Origin: Dyella terrae
Lineage (GTDB): Bacteria > Pseudomonadota > Gammaproteobacteria > Xanthomonadales > Rhodanobacteraceae
DNA length: 64,000 bases
Direction: 5' to 3'
NCBI RefSeq assembly: GCF_004322705.1
Contig: NZ_SIZZ01000001.1
Coordinates: 1,860,001 to 1,924,000, forward strand
A program made the position numbers and the translations under genes. The notes under the pieces are model-generated. The model was given only the letters and a program-made list of their open reading frames with translations. It was not told the DNA's origin and ran no database searches. Below are positions 44,690 to 52,945 of this stretch, in pieces. The stretch's first letter is position 1; each line of letters opens with the position of its first letter.

Positions 44690-45259
44690 ATGTCCGTCCC
44701 CCGCTCCCCATCGCTAGCCGGTCATTTCCTCATCGCCATGCCGAGCCTGGCCGAGCCGCCCTTCTCACGCGGCGTCGCATTTCTCTGTCAGCACGACGAG
44801 GATGGCGCTGTCGGGCTCCTGGTTAATCAATTGTCTGAATACCGGATGGGCGATGTCCTTGCGCAGATGAAACTTGACTGCCAGGACCTGGAAATCGCCG
44901 ACCTTCCGGTACTGATCGGCGGACCCGTCCAGCAGGAGCGTGGCTTCGTCCTGCACCGCGAACCCGGCCACTGGGAATCGAGTTACCGCATCAATGCCGA
45001 CTGGTCAGTCACCACCTCGCGCGACATCCTCGTCGCCATGGCCGCCGGCGAAGGCCCGCGCCTGGCCCTGATGGCGCTCGGTTACGCCGGCTGGAGCGCT
45101 GGCCAGCTCGAGCAGGAACTCAAGGACAACACCTGGTTGACCGTCGAAGCCAATGAGCGCGTGGTCTTCCACACGCCACTGGAAGAGCGCTGGAGTGCCG
45201 CGGCAGGGCTGGTGGGCGTCGACCCGCTGCAACTGCCCGGTTACGCGGGACACGCATGA
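44690..45259 (+). CDS. yqgE: YqgE/AlgH family protein
   Basis: 189-residue member of the UPF0301 (YqgE/AlgH) family. LAGHFLIAMPSLAEPPFSRGVAFLCQHDEDGAVGLLVN is the family opening, and PVLIGGPVQQERGFVLH, SRDILVAMA and ALGYAGWSAGQLEQEL follow. Function is poorly known; it is linked to alginate regulation in Pseudomonas. It overlaps ruvX by 4 bases. The ATG at 44690 is chosen from the family start. Confidence 0.93.
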   Translation: MSVPRSPSLAGHFLIAMPSLAEPPFSRGVAFLCQHDEDGAVGLLVNQLSEYRMGDVLAQMKLDCQDLEIADLPVLIGGPVQQERGFVLHREPGHWESSYRINADWSVTTSRDILVAMAAGEGPRLALMALGYAGWSAGQLEQELKDNTWLTVEANERVVFHTPLEERWSAAAGLVGVDPLQLPGYAGHA

Positions 45260-45708
45260 GCTGCGTGTTCGGCTTCGACTATGGCAGCCGCCTGATTGGG
45301 GTCGCGGTGGGGAACCGCTTCACCGGCATGGCGCGCCCGCTGGCGGCGCTGCCCGTGCGCGACGGCCAGCCTGACTGGCAGAAGCTCGACGCCCTGCGCA
45401 AGGAATGGGCGCCGGATCACCTGGTCGTCGGCCTTCCGCTGACGCTTGACGGGGAAGAGCAGCCCGCCAGTCGAGGCGCACGCCGACTCGCCGAACAACT
45501 CACCAAGCGCTACCAACTACCCGTTTCCCTGATCGACGAGCGCCATACTTCGCAGGAAGCCGCCCAGCGTTTTGCCGACGCACGGGCCGCGGGGCTGCGC
45601 AAGCGGCGCGACGCGGCGGCGATCGATGCGGAAGCCGCCGCCGTGATTCTTGAGCGTTGGCTGACCCAGGCTGCCGCTGCGCCTGATTCAGCCGATCCCA
45701 TCCACTGA
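45256..45708 (+). CDS. ruvX: Holliday junction resolvase-like RuvX/YqgF
   Basis: 150-residue RNase H-fold protein of the YqgF family. FGFDYGSRLIGVAVGN carries the first catalytic Asp, LVVGLPLTLDGEEQ the glycine loop, and VSLIDERHTSQEAA the second acid. It acts in 16S rRNA 5' maturation. Its start is coupled to yqgE and pyrB follows 24 bases later; pyrR, which separates ruvX and pyrB in P. aeruginosa, is missing. Confidence 0.93.
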   Translation: MSCVFGFDYGSRLIGVAVGNRFTGMARPLAALPVRDGQPDWQKLDALRKEWAPDHLVVGLPLTLDGEEQPASRGARRLAEQLTKRYQLPVSLIDERHTSQEAAQRFADARAAGLRKRRDAAAIDAEAAAVILERWLTQAAAAPDSADPIH

Positions 45709-45732
45709 CCTGAGCATCAGCCCGACGCCGCC

Positions 45733-46659
45733 ATGAGTCTTCGCCTGCGCCACCTCACCACGCTCGAGAACCTGCCCCGCGCCACGATCGAACGCCTGCT
45801 CGACCGTGCCATGTCCATGCGTGACGCCTGTGCCCATGGCACGCGCAAGCTGGACCTGCTGACGGGTCGCACCGTACTGAACCTGTTCTTCGAGCCGTCG
45901 ACGCGCACGCGCACTTCGTTCGAACTGGCCGCGCGACGCCTGGGCGCCGACGTAATCAATTTCGATATCGGCTTTTCCTCCACCAGCAAGGGCGAGGAGT
46001 TGTACGACACGCTGCATACGCTCGAGGCCATGCATCTCGATGCGATCGTGGTGCGCCACAAGGTGTCGGGCACGCCTGAAGAACTCGTGCGTCACGCCAT
46101 GAGCGGCGTGTCGGTGATCAATGCGGGCGACGGCAATCGCGCCCATCCCACCCAGGGTCTGCTCGATGTGCTGACGATTCGCCAGCACCGTCCGAATTTC
46201 GAAGACCTGAGCGTCGTCATCTGCGGCGACGTCAAGCATTCGCGCGTCGCGCGTTCGGACGTCCATGCGCTCAAGGCGCTTGGTGCACGCGACATCCGCC
46301 TGTGCGGCCCGGCGGCCCTGATGCCTGACGAGGACGAGCTGCCGAGCTGCCAGCGATTCACGAATTTCGACGAAGCGATCAAGGGCGTCGACGCCGTGAT
46401 CATGCTGCGCCTGCAAAAGGAGCGCATGATCGCCACCGACCTGCCTGACGAGCAGGCCTACTTCGAACATTTCGGGCTCGACAACCGCCGCCTGGCCCTC
46501 GCCGGAAAAGGGGCGCTGGTGATGCATCCAGGTCCCATCAATCGCGGCATCGAAATTGCCTCGGAAGTGGCCGACGGCCCGCAGTCGAAGATCCTCGAGC
46601 AGGTCGGCAACGGCGTCTTCGTGCGCATGGCCGTGCTGGGCGAAATGCTGGCGCGTTAG
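45733..46659 (+). CDS. pyrB: Aspartate carbamoyltransferase catalytic subunit PyrB
   Basis: 308-residue ATCase. FFEPSTRTRTSFE binds carbamoyl phosphate, SSTSKGEEL has the Lys loop, and HPTQGLLD and HPGPINRGIEI complete the active site. It makes N-carbamoylaspartate in pyrimidine synthesis. Neither pyrI nor a pyrC-like partner lies next to it, unlike the Pseudomonas pyrBC' complex. A palindrome spans its stop codon (46647-46668). Confidence 0.95.
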   Translation: MSLRLRHLTTLENLPRATIERLLDRAMSMRDACAHGTRKLDLLTGRTVLNLFFEPSTRTRTSFELAARRLGADVINFDIGFSSTSKGEELYDTLHTLEAMHLDAIVVRHKVSGTPEELVRHAMSGVSVINAGDGNRAHPTQGLLDVLTIRQHRPNFEDLSVVICGDVKHSRVARSDVHALKALGARDIRLCGPAALMPDEDELPSCQRFTNFDEAIKGVDAVIMLRLQKERMIATDLPDEQAYFEHFGLDNRRLALAGKGALVMHPGPINRGIEIASEVADGPQSKILEQVGNGVFVRMAVLGEMLAR

Positions 46660-46668
46660 CGCGCCAGC
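46647..46668 (+). terminator. Palindrome across the pyrB stop codon
   Basis: GCTGGCGCG-TTAG-CGCGCCAGC forms a perfect 9-bp stem with the TAG stop in the loop. No T-run follows. It could stabilise or end the pyrB transcript or slow ribosome release. Confidence 0.45.
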
Positions 46669-46887
46669 GCTCCTGCCAGGACGCCCGCAGGCGGGAGCCT
46701 TGCACCCGGAATCCGGGCTGGCTCGCCCACCCTCTTCCGGGGATTCACACAGAATCGACGCTTTCCCCGCAAGCCGCGCCGGGAAAGGCCGGACGTCGCC
46801 TGTGCCGGCCGGTTTTTTCCGCACCACGCTGCGGGAAAAGGGCATAATGGCCCACGCTGCAACATTTTCTTAACCCAGGGAACCATC

Positions 46888-48654
46888 ATGCGATTCACCA
46901 AGCGCACTCTTGCGCTGGCCGTGGCAGGCGTTCTGCTTGCCGCCTGTGGCCACAAGGACAAGGACGCCCCGCTGGCCTACGTTCCGGCAGATACGCCGTA
47001 CGTATTCGCCAACCTCAAGGCGCTGGACGACGAAACGAGCAAGGCCATCCTGGCGCAGGCTGACATGCAGCTGCAGTCACAGGTCGAGCAGATGAAGTCG
47101 ATCGCTGAGGACCTGGGTGAAAAGGACGCCGATAGCGCTCGCCTGCTCAACGCCTTCATCACCGAGCTCGACGGCAAGACCATCGAGGCATTCGCCGGCA
47201 ACGTTGGCCTCAATGTGAAGGGTCGCACGGCGCTGTACGGTCTTGGGCTGTCGCCCGTGATGCGCTTCGACGTCACCGACCCCAAAGCGTTCGAAGCCTT
47301 CATCGGCCGCCTTGAAGCCGCCTATGGCAAGAAGCTCGATACCGCCGACGTCGATGGTCAGGCCTATCGCAAGCACGTGACGGCCGAAACCGGTACGCAG
47401 GTCATCCTGGCGACCGTCGGCAAGCAGGCGGTGATCACCATCCTTCCTGCTGAAGCGGACAAGGCGATGCTGCGCCTGGCACTGGGCATGGATCGACCGG
47501 CGAAGAACCTGCAGGACGATGAGCGCCTGGAAAAGATCGCCAAGGACAAGGGCTACCAGCCGTGGGCCATCGGCCAAATCGACCTGGCGCGCGCCCTGCC
47601 CCTGGCCGCCAGTGGCAAGGACCCTTTGTTTGCCGCCCTGTTCAAGGCGCATGTCGAACAGGAATCGGCCAAGACCGGCGAGCCGGTGGCTAACCAGCTC
47701 AACATCCCCGCTTCATGCGAAAGCGAAGCCGCGCGCATCGCCAGCCGCGTGCCCTCGATGAGCTTCGGCTACACCCGCCTTGATGCCAGGCACCAGGACC
47801 TTCGCTGGGACGTCGCCCTGGCCGATGACATCACCAAGGCGTTTGCTGGCGTGAAGGTCGAACTGCCAGGCCTCGGCGCCGACGCCACCGCCCCGTTCGA
47901 CGCGGCGATCGCGTTGCCCATGTCGGTGATCCGTCCCCTGATGTCGGCGCAGGCCCAGGCCGTAGCGGCCAAGCCTTTCACATGCCCGGCGTTCACCGAC
48001 CTCAACGACAGCTTCTCACGCCTGGGCGATGCGACCCAGCAGGCCGCGATGCCGCCCATCGGCGATCTGGTCGGTTTGCGTATCGCGCTGGACAGCTACG
48101 ACGTTTCCGCGCAGGACACCCCGCCGCACTTCACCGGTCGCGTGTTGGTCGGCAGCACGAATCCGGCCGCATTGCTGGCGATGGGCAAGATGGCCTCGCC
48201 CGTTCTCGCGCAGCTGAAGCTGGCAGCTGACGGCACGCCGGTGGCGCTGCCGCAGGAAGCGACGGCTGCCTTGGGCCAGCCCATCTCGCTGGCCATGTCA
48301 GACAAGGCGCTCGCCGCTTCAGTCGGCCAGGGTGAGGACGCAAAACTCGGCGACATGCTCAAGGCCAAGGGCGGTGATGCGGGCGTCCTGGGCCGCGTGC
48401 ACCTCACCGGCGACATGTACCTGTCGTGGGTGAAGACCATGCAGCAGCGGGCCGAAGCGATGCTCTCCCTGCGCGATGCCATCGGCGGCGAAGCCGGCCA
48501 GGACCAGGATGCCGAGCAGAAGCACGCCATGGAGCGGGCCAAGGTGCAGTTCGACTCGATGCGTGCGCAGGTCGAGCGCATCAAGAGCATCGACGGCGAT
48601 GCCCGCATGGAAGACGCGGGACTGGTCATCACCAGTCACACCGAACTGAAGTAA
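46888..48654 (+). CDS. Large lipoprotein of unknown function
   Basis: 588-residue lipoprotein: signal peptide with lipobox LLAAC (Cys20). The remainder alternates helical and strand segments without a recognised catalytic motif; YVPADTPYVFANLKALDDE near the start and VGLRIALDSYDV, GRVLVGSTNPAALLAMG near 390-430 resemble the DUF3352-type proteins that share such beta-rich halves, but this is tentative. A CATAAT -10-like box lies about 40 bases upstream, AGGGAA is the ribosome binding site, and a strong terminator follows. It is monocistronic, between pyrB and a TonB receptor that reads toward it. Confidence 0.82.
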   Translation: MRFTKRTLALAVAGVLLAACGHKDKDAPLAYVPADTPYVFANLKALDDETSKAILAQADMQLQSQVEQMKSIAEDLGEKDADSARLLNAFITELDGKTIEAFAGNVGLNVKGRTALYGLGLSPVMRFDVTDPKAFEAFIGRLEAAYGKKLDTADVDGQAYRKHVTAETGTQVILATVGKQAVITILPAEADKAMLRLALGMDRPAKNLQDDERLEKIAKDKGYQPWAIGQIDLARALPLAASGKDPLFAALFKAHVEQESAKTGEPVANQLNIPASCESEAARIASRVPSMSFGYTRLDARHQDLRWDVALADDITKAFAGVKVELPGLGADATAPFDAAIALPMSVIRPLMSAQAQAVAAKPFTCPAFTDLNDSFSRLGDATQQAAMPPIGDLVGLRIALDSYDVSAQDTPPHFTGRVLVGSTNPAALLAMGKMASPVLAQLKLAADGTPVALPQEATAALGQPISLAMSDKALAASVGQGEDAKLGDMLKAKGGDAGVLGRVHLTGDMYLSWVKTMQQRAEAMLSLRDAIGGEAGQDQDAEQKHAMERAKVQFDSMRAQVERIKSIDGDARMEDAGLVITSHTELK

Positions 48655-48674
48655 GTCGTCAGTTCCATCGCCAT

Positions 48675-48704
48675 GAAAAGGGGCGCTCAGGCGCCCCTTT
48701 TTTT
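48675..48704 (+). terminator. Intrinsic terminator after the lipoprotein gene
   Basis: AAAAGGGGCGC and GCGCCCCTTTT arms around a TCAG loop, followed by further Ts: a canonical Rho-independent terminator. Confidence 0.93.
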
Positions 48705-48826
48705 GTATAGCGCGAAGCCACCGTCGCCCGTGGTTGTTCAAAGGCAGGGTCACCTGCGTCATGCCACGGGCACGGGCCATGGTCGCCCCAAGGGGTCAGG
48801 CCATGCCGCAACCGACCCGCATCGCC

Positions 48827-48861
48827 AAAAAAAAACCACCGGCCGGGGCCAGTGGTTTTTC
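48827..48861 (-). terminator. Intrinsic terminator after the Oar-like TonB receptor
   Basis: AAAAACCAC and GTGGTTTTT arms enclose an inner GGCC-GG-GGCC palindrome; on the minus strand the stem is followed by a run of nine Ts. It ends the receptor transcript 45 bases after its stop. Confidence 0.9.
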
Positions 48862-48905
48862 TTCCGACACCCGGCACCTTGCGATGCCGGGCATGGATGC
48901 CGCTA

Positions 48906-51900
48906 TCAGAAATCGTAGCGGGCGGTCAGGCGGAAGTAACGCGGTTCCGTGTAGTTCAGCTCGCGACCGTACAGCTGGTTCACCGTGGTGCGGTTGGACG
49001 CATAACGGTAGTTGTACATGGTCGGGGTCTGACGGTTCAGCACGTTGATCGCGTCGATCTGCAGGGTCAGCTTGTGATCCATCCAACCCGGCGTGTAGGC
49101 CGCGTTGAGGTTCAGCTGGTAGGTCCACGGAGCCGAGCCGTGCGAACCGCGCGGCGAGATCTCGTAGCCCGGCTTGCCCGGCAGGCCGCAGAACCAGTAC
49201 GTGGAGCTGTTGTACAGGCCGGCGTCGGCGGTCGGGTAGTAGCTGGTGCAGTTCTTCGGACGACCGGACGCTGCGATGACGGTCGCGCCGAAACGCCACT
49301 CTTCGGTCAGCTGGTAGTAGCCGTAGGCCTTCAGCTGATGCGCGCGGTGGTTCGGCAGCAGGCCGTTGGAGCCGACCATCAGCTGCGGAAGATCCCAGTC
49401 CTGCGTACGCGACACGTCGGTCTGGCCGCCCGTACCGGTATCGAGGTCGGAAGCCAGCTGGCCTTCGGTGTTACCCCAGTTGCGCGAGTAGGTGTAAGCC
49501 ACGCGGCCGTACCACTTGTCGGCGAACGGATGCTCCAGGTACAGATCGATCGCGTAGTACTTGCGCTTCAGGTCCGGCAGGCCCAGCTCTTCCTTCGTGT
49601 AGTGCTTGGTGACGATGGAACCGTCAGGCTGCAGGAAATCGAAGGTGTTGCCGCGACCCGGGTTGAAGGTGAGGCACTTGCCGCCGAGCACCTGGGTGCA
49701 GGTGTCGTCGATCGCGCTCATCAGCTTGCGATAGGTACCCTTGACGCCCCAGTTGTACTCGGTGTTGATCTGCTGCTCCATGCCCAGGATGTACTCGTCC
49801 TGGAAGTGGGCGCGCAGGTTCTTCGCCGCCACGGTACGCGGATCCGGAGCATCGCCGCACTCGAGGTTGGACGACACGCCGCCGGTGTTCGGGCAGATGT
49901 ACTTGCTGGTCGGATCCATGGCGATCTTGACCAGACCCTGCGGGATGCCGGTGGCCGGATCGACGCTGGTGTAGGTGAAGTATTCGCTCGAGATCAGCGA
50001 GCCGGAAACGCTACGCACGGCAGCATTGTTCGGCACGGCCAGGTGGTAGCGACCAGCGTTGGCGAAGAGCTTCATGGTCGAATCGCCGAACACGTCCCAC
50101 GACACGCCCAGGCGCGGAGCCAGCTGGTGACGCTGCTTGATGTAAGCATCGCCGTTCTTGTTGTAGTTGGTGAACTGCTCGTTACGCAGACCCACCGTCA
50201 GCAACCAGCGATCGTTGATCTGCCAGCGATCTTCGATGAACTGCGCAGCCTGGTCGGTTTCGACGCCGGCGCGCTGGGTGCTGTAGTACTTGTAGACGAA
50301 GTAGCCGTTCGCGCCGAGGCCGCCTGCCGAAGCCGGCGAACCGATCACGCCGAGGCTGGCATCGATCGGAGCATTGGCGTTGGCCTGCCAGCCGTAGTAC
50401 CAGCCGTAGTCGCCGGCCAGGCGACGACCGGTGTACGACTTCGCGTTCTGGGCGTCGTAGCCGAAGCGGATGTCGTGGTCACCGATGCGGTACTCGATGT
50501 CCAGGCGCCAGCCCTTGGTCTTGTCGTTCGCGCCTTCCTGCTGGATGTACTGGGTCACTGCCGTCTGGCAGGTACCGTACACCTGGCCCGGAGCCTGCGC
50601 GGTCGCGCCAGCGGAGATGTACGGGCAAGCCGGATCGTAGCCGTCGTTCTTCTGAACGTGGTCGATCTTCTGCGTGCCGTACAGGGCCGAGATCGTCAGG
50701 TCATCGGTGATGTAGCCGGTGTACTTGGCGATGTAGAGGTCGCCGCCGTCCTTGGTGTAGACGCCGCCATTGCGCTTGCCGTGGCTGAGCGTCTTGTAGT
50801 CGTAGGCGTAACGTTCGGAGGTGTACTCGGTCTTGTCCGAAACACCGGTCAGTTCCACGATGTGGTTGTCCGTGATGTTCCAGTCGAGCTTCGCGGTCCA
50901 GCGCGGCATCTCGTACGAGTAGTCGTTGTAGCCGATGCGCGAGGCGGAGACGGCCGAGTTGGAGAACGACATGACGCTGGCGCCCTCACGACGGTTCATT
51001 TCGCCGTTGAGGTAGAAGAACAGCTTGTCCTTGATCAGCGCGCCGCTGATGTAGGCGCCCACGGTCGACTTCCAGTACTGGTTGCGGTTGTTGTACTGGT
51101 ACAGCTTGCCGTCGGTGTTCTGCGTGGTGTTCTGGCCGTAGAAGCCGGTGTTCGGGAAGTAGTTGTTGCGCGGGTTGGCGCGCGTGCCTTCCGGTTCCCA
51201 AATGGTGTAGATGCCACCCTTGAGCTGGTTGCTGCCGCGCTTGGTCACGACGTTGACCACGCCGCCGGTGGAGCGACCGAATTCAGCGCCGTAGCCGCCG
51301 GTCAGCACCTGCTGCTGGTCGATCGCGTCGAACGGCAGCGTGCTGAAGCCGATCGAGGTCAGCGGGTTGGTCACCGCGTAACCGTTGATGTAGTAGGCGT
51401 TTTCCGACGAAGCCGAACCACCGAAGCTCGGTGCGCCGTAGCTGCTGTTGGCAACCACGCTCGGAGCGAGCAGCGCAGCGGCGCCGATGTCGCGAGCGAT
51501 CGGCAGCTTGGAGAGCTGCTCGGAGGTCAGCACGGTGCGGGTGTCGACCGAGGACACGTCAATGGCCGGCAGGGCCGAAGCGACGACCGACACGCCTTCC
51601 AGGTTCTGTGCGTTCTGGGCCGAGGCCGAAGCGCCGCCGAACGAGACTTCGGTACCGCCGGCAATGCTCAGCTCGACGTTGTCACGCGTGCTGACGGTGG
51701 CATCGCCGTTCTTCAGGGTCACGGTGTAGCGACCGGTCGGTAGCGAGCTGAAGCGGTAGCGGCCGCTCTGGTCGACCGTAACGGTGCGGCTCAGGCCGGT
51801 GTCGAGGTTCTTGATCTCGACCGTCGTGCCCGTCTGCGCGGCCACCTGGCCGAAGATCGAGCCGGTGATGTTGGACTGGGCAAGGGCGCCGGTGCTCGAG

Positions 51901-51974
51901 AAAGCCAGAGCAACGGCCAGGGCCAGGGACGAACGCCCCCACGGCCGCTTCGCAAAAGCAGCGAAAGAATTCAC
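48906..51974 (-). CDS. Oar-like TonB-dependent receptor with carboxypeptidase-regulatory-like domain
   Basis: 1022-residue outer membrane protein. After a signal peptide ending at ALAQ comes a small beta-sandwich domain (GSIFGQV to SFGG), the carboxypeptidase regulatory-like fold of Oar proteins, a TonB-box-like LEGVSVVAS, a plug (QLSKLPIARDIGAAALLAPSV; ENAYYINGYAVTNP; EFGRSTGGVVNVVTKRG) and a long barrel ending in RYDF. I favour a GTG start at 51974 with GGGAG eight bases before it; an ATG at 51989 would add five residues. Lysobacterales use many such receptors for polysaccharide or peptide uptake. Its upstream region (to 52484) is long. Substrate not known. Confidence 0.88.
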   Translation of the reverse strand: MNSFAAFAKRPWGRSSLALAVALAFSSTGALAQSNITGSIFGQVAAQTGTTVEIKNLDTGLSRTVTVDQSGRYRFSSLPTGRYTVTLKNGDATVSTRDNVELSIAGGTEVSFGGASASAQNAQNLEGVSVVASALPAIDVSSVDTRTVLTSEQLSKLPIARDIGAAALLAPSVVANSSYGAPSFGGSASSENAYYINGYAVTNPLTSIGFSTLPFDAIDQQQVLTGGYGAEFGRSTGGVVNVVTKRGSNQLKGGIYTIWEPEGTRANPRNNYFPNTGFYGQNTTQNTDGKLYQYNNRNQYWKSTVGAYISGALIKDKLFFYLNGEMNRREGASVMSFSNSAVSASRIGYNDYSYEMPRWTAKLDWNITDNHIVELTGVSDKTEYTSERYAYDYKTLSHGKRNGGVYTKDGGDLYIAKYTGYITDDLTISALYGTQKIDHVQKNDGYDPACPYISAGATAQAPGQVYGTCQTAVTQYIQQEGANDKTKGWRLDIEYRIGDHDIRFGYDAQNAKSYTGRRLAGDYGWYYGWQANANAPIDASLGVIGSPASAGGLGANGYFVYKYYSTQRAGVETDQAAQFIEDRWQINDRWLLTVGLRNEQFTNYNKNGDAYIKQRHQLAPRLGVSWDVFGDSTMKLFANAGRYHLAVPNNAAVRSVSGSLISSEYFTYTSVDPATGIPQGLVKIAMDPTSKYICPNTGGVSSNLECGDAPDPRTVAAKNLRAHFQDEYILGMEQQINTEYNWGVKGTYRKLMSAIDDTCTQVLGGKCLTFNPGRGNTFDFLQPDGSIVTKHYTKEELGLPDLKRKYYAIDLYLEHPFADKWYGRVAYTYSRNWGNTEGQLASDLDTGTGGQTDVSRTQDWDLPQLMVGSNGLLPNHRAHQLKAYGYYQLTEEWRFGATVIAASGRPKNCTSYYPTADAGLYNSSTYWFCGLPGKPGYEISPRGSHGSAPWTYQLNLNAAYTPGWMDHKLTLQIDAINVLNRQTPTMYNYRYASNRTTVNQLYGRELNYTEPRYFRLTARYDF

Positions 51975-52484
51975 TAGTTGTACTCCCATCAACTTTGTAT
52001 TCAGAACAGATTCGCAATGTCTTGCGAACCGGGGATGTGGGTCGAACGAGCCCGGGATGGGCCCTTGCTCCTTGAAGAATCAGTCTTGCTGGACGGCGAA
52101 GCCGCTTGGATTGCGGGTCAAACCAGAGCCCCCTCAGTACCGTCCAGCTCCTAAGAGCGTTCCGATGTATAGCGCAATAACCTACGACGCACAACAAATT
52201 CGTAACTTATTTTTCGTAAGGATGTCACAGACATCCGCAAGATGCTGCGCCGCGAAACGGCTAAATATCTGACGAAAAAGTTCTATTCGCCCGCGCACGG
52301 TCCTGCCAGGCCGGCGCAAAAAATCGCTTGCCTAACCTCGATACGACATCGATTTCGCAAACACGAGTTCGCGCTGAATGCGACCGGCTCTCATCCCGGT
52401 TTCGTTCATCTGGGCGGTGCTGCTATGGCGACAGGCGAGCAGCAACGCGTCGCCGTCGAACGACTACCGCCACAGGAGAGTGCC
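51975..52484. other. Long divergent regulatory region, TonB receptor / BON gene
   Basis: 510 bases without a convincing gene. The AT-rich core (about 52150-52290) holds a direct repeat TTCGTAA (52199 and 52213, 14 bases apart) immediately followed by a perfect inverted repeat GGATGTC-ACA-GACATCC (52220-52236). These look like regulator sites serving the receptor leftward and the BON gene rightward. The remaining 200 bases before the receptor form a long, GC-rich leader with no recognised riboswitch. Confidence 0.5.
52220..52236. promoter_or_regulatory. Perfect inverted repeat, candidate operator
   Basis: GGATGTC and GACATCC flank ACA, a 7+3+7 dyad, next to two direct TTCGTAA repeats (52199, 52213), in the divergent region of the Oar-like receptor and BON genes. 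No regulator family assigned. Confidence 0.4.
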
Positions 52485-52856
52485 ATGCAGACCCAGAATT
52501 CGTTCCGCAAAGCCCTGTTCGCCGCCGGCCTGACCGCGCTTGTCGCCATGGTGCCGCTGACCCAGGTGTCGGCTCAGGAGGCGAGCCCGCCGCCGGCCAA
52601 GGCCAGTGATAACCAGACGGTACCGGGCAAGGTGGATGACACCTGGATCACCACCAAGGTGAAGTCGGAACTGGCGACCGCCAAGAACGTCAAGAGCAGC
52701 GACCTGTCGGTCACTACGACGGACGGTGTCGTGGCGATCACGGGCACGGCCACCAGCGCGGCGGAAAAAACCAAGATCGAAAGCGTGGCCAAGCACGTGA
52801 AGGGTGTGAAGAAGGTCGATGCGTCGGGTGTCACCGTCAGCGACGTCGCCAAGTAA
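52485..52856 (+). CDS. BON-domain exported protein (OsmY-like)
   Basis: 123-residue exported protein with a signal peptide ending at VSAQ and one BON domain (VDDTWITTKVKSELATAKNVKSSDLSVTTTDGVVAITGTATSAAEKTKIESVAKHVKGVKKVDASGVTV, given here as landmarks DDTWITTKVKSEL, VVAITGTATS and HVKGVKKVDA). BON proteins bind membranes or lipids and are often stress-induced. AGGAG lies six bases before the ATG; the longer frame upstream is not coding. Terminator at 52875. Confidence 0.88.
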   Translation: MQTQNSFRKALFAAGLTALVAMVPLTQVSAQEASPPPAKASDNQTVPGKVDDTWITTKVKSELATAKNVKSSDLSVTTTDGVVAITGTATSAAEKTKIESVAKHVKGVKKVDASGVTVSDVAK

Positions 52857-52874
52857 CCACCGCTGCGGATGCGA

Positions 52875-52905
52875 GAAAGGCGCCCTTGGGCGCCTTTCTT
52901 TTTCG
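52875..52905 (+). terminator. Intrinsic terminator after the BON gene
   Basis: GAAAGGCGCCC-TT-GGGCGCCTTTC stem followed by TTTTTC: typical Rho-independent terminator. Confidence 0.92.
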
Positions 52906-52945
52906 GAGGAACCCGGTGCATGGCACTCGGGGCAAGCTCACCGGC

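Noticed and set aside
48852-51743. Open frame of 963 codons opposite the Oar-like receptor
   Set aside because: Antisense shadow; Val/Arg/Ala-rich with no motif; receptor features on the other strand are unequivocal.
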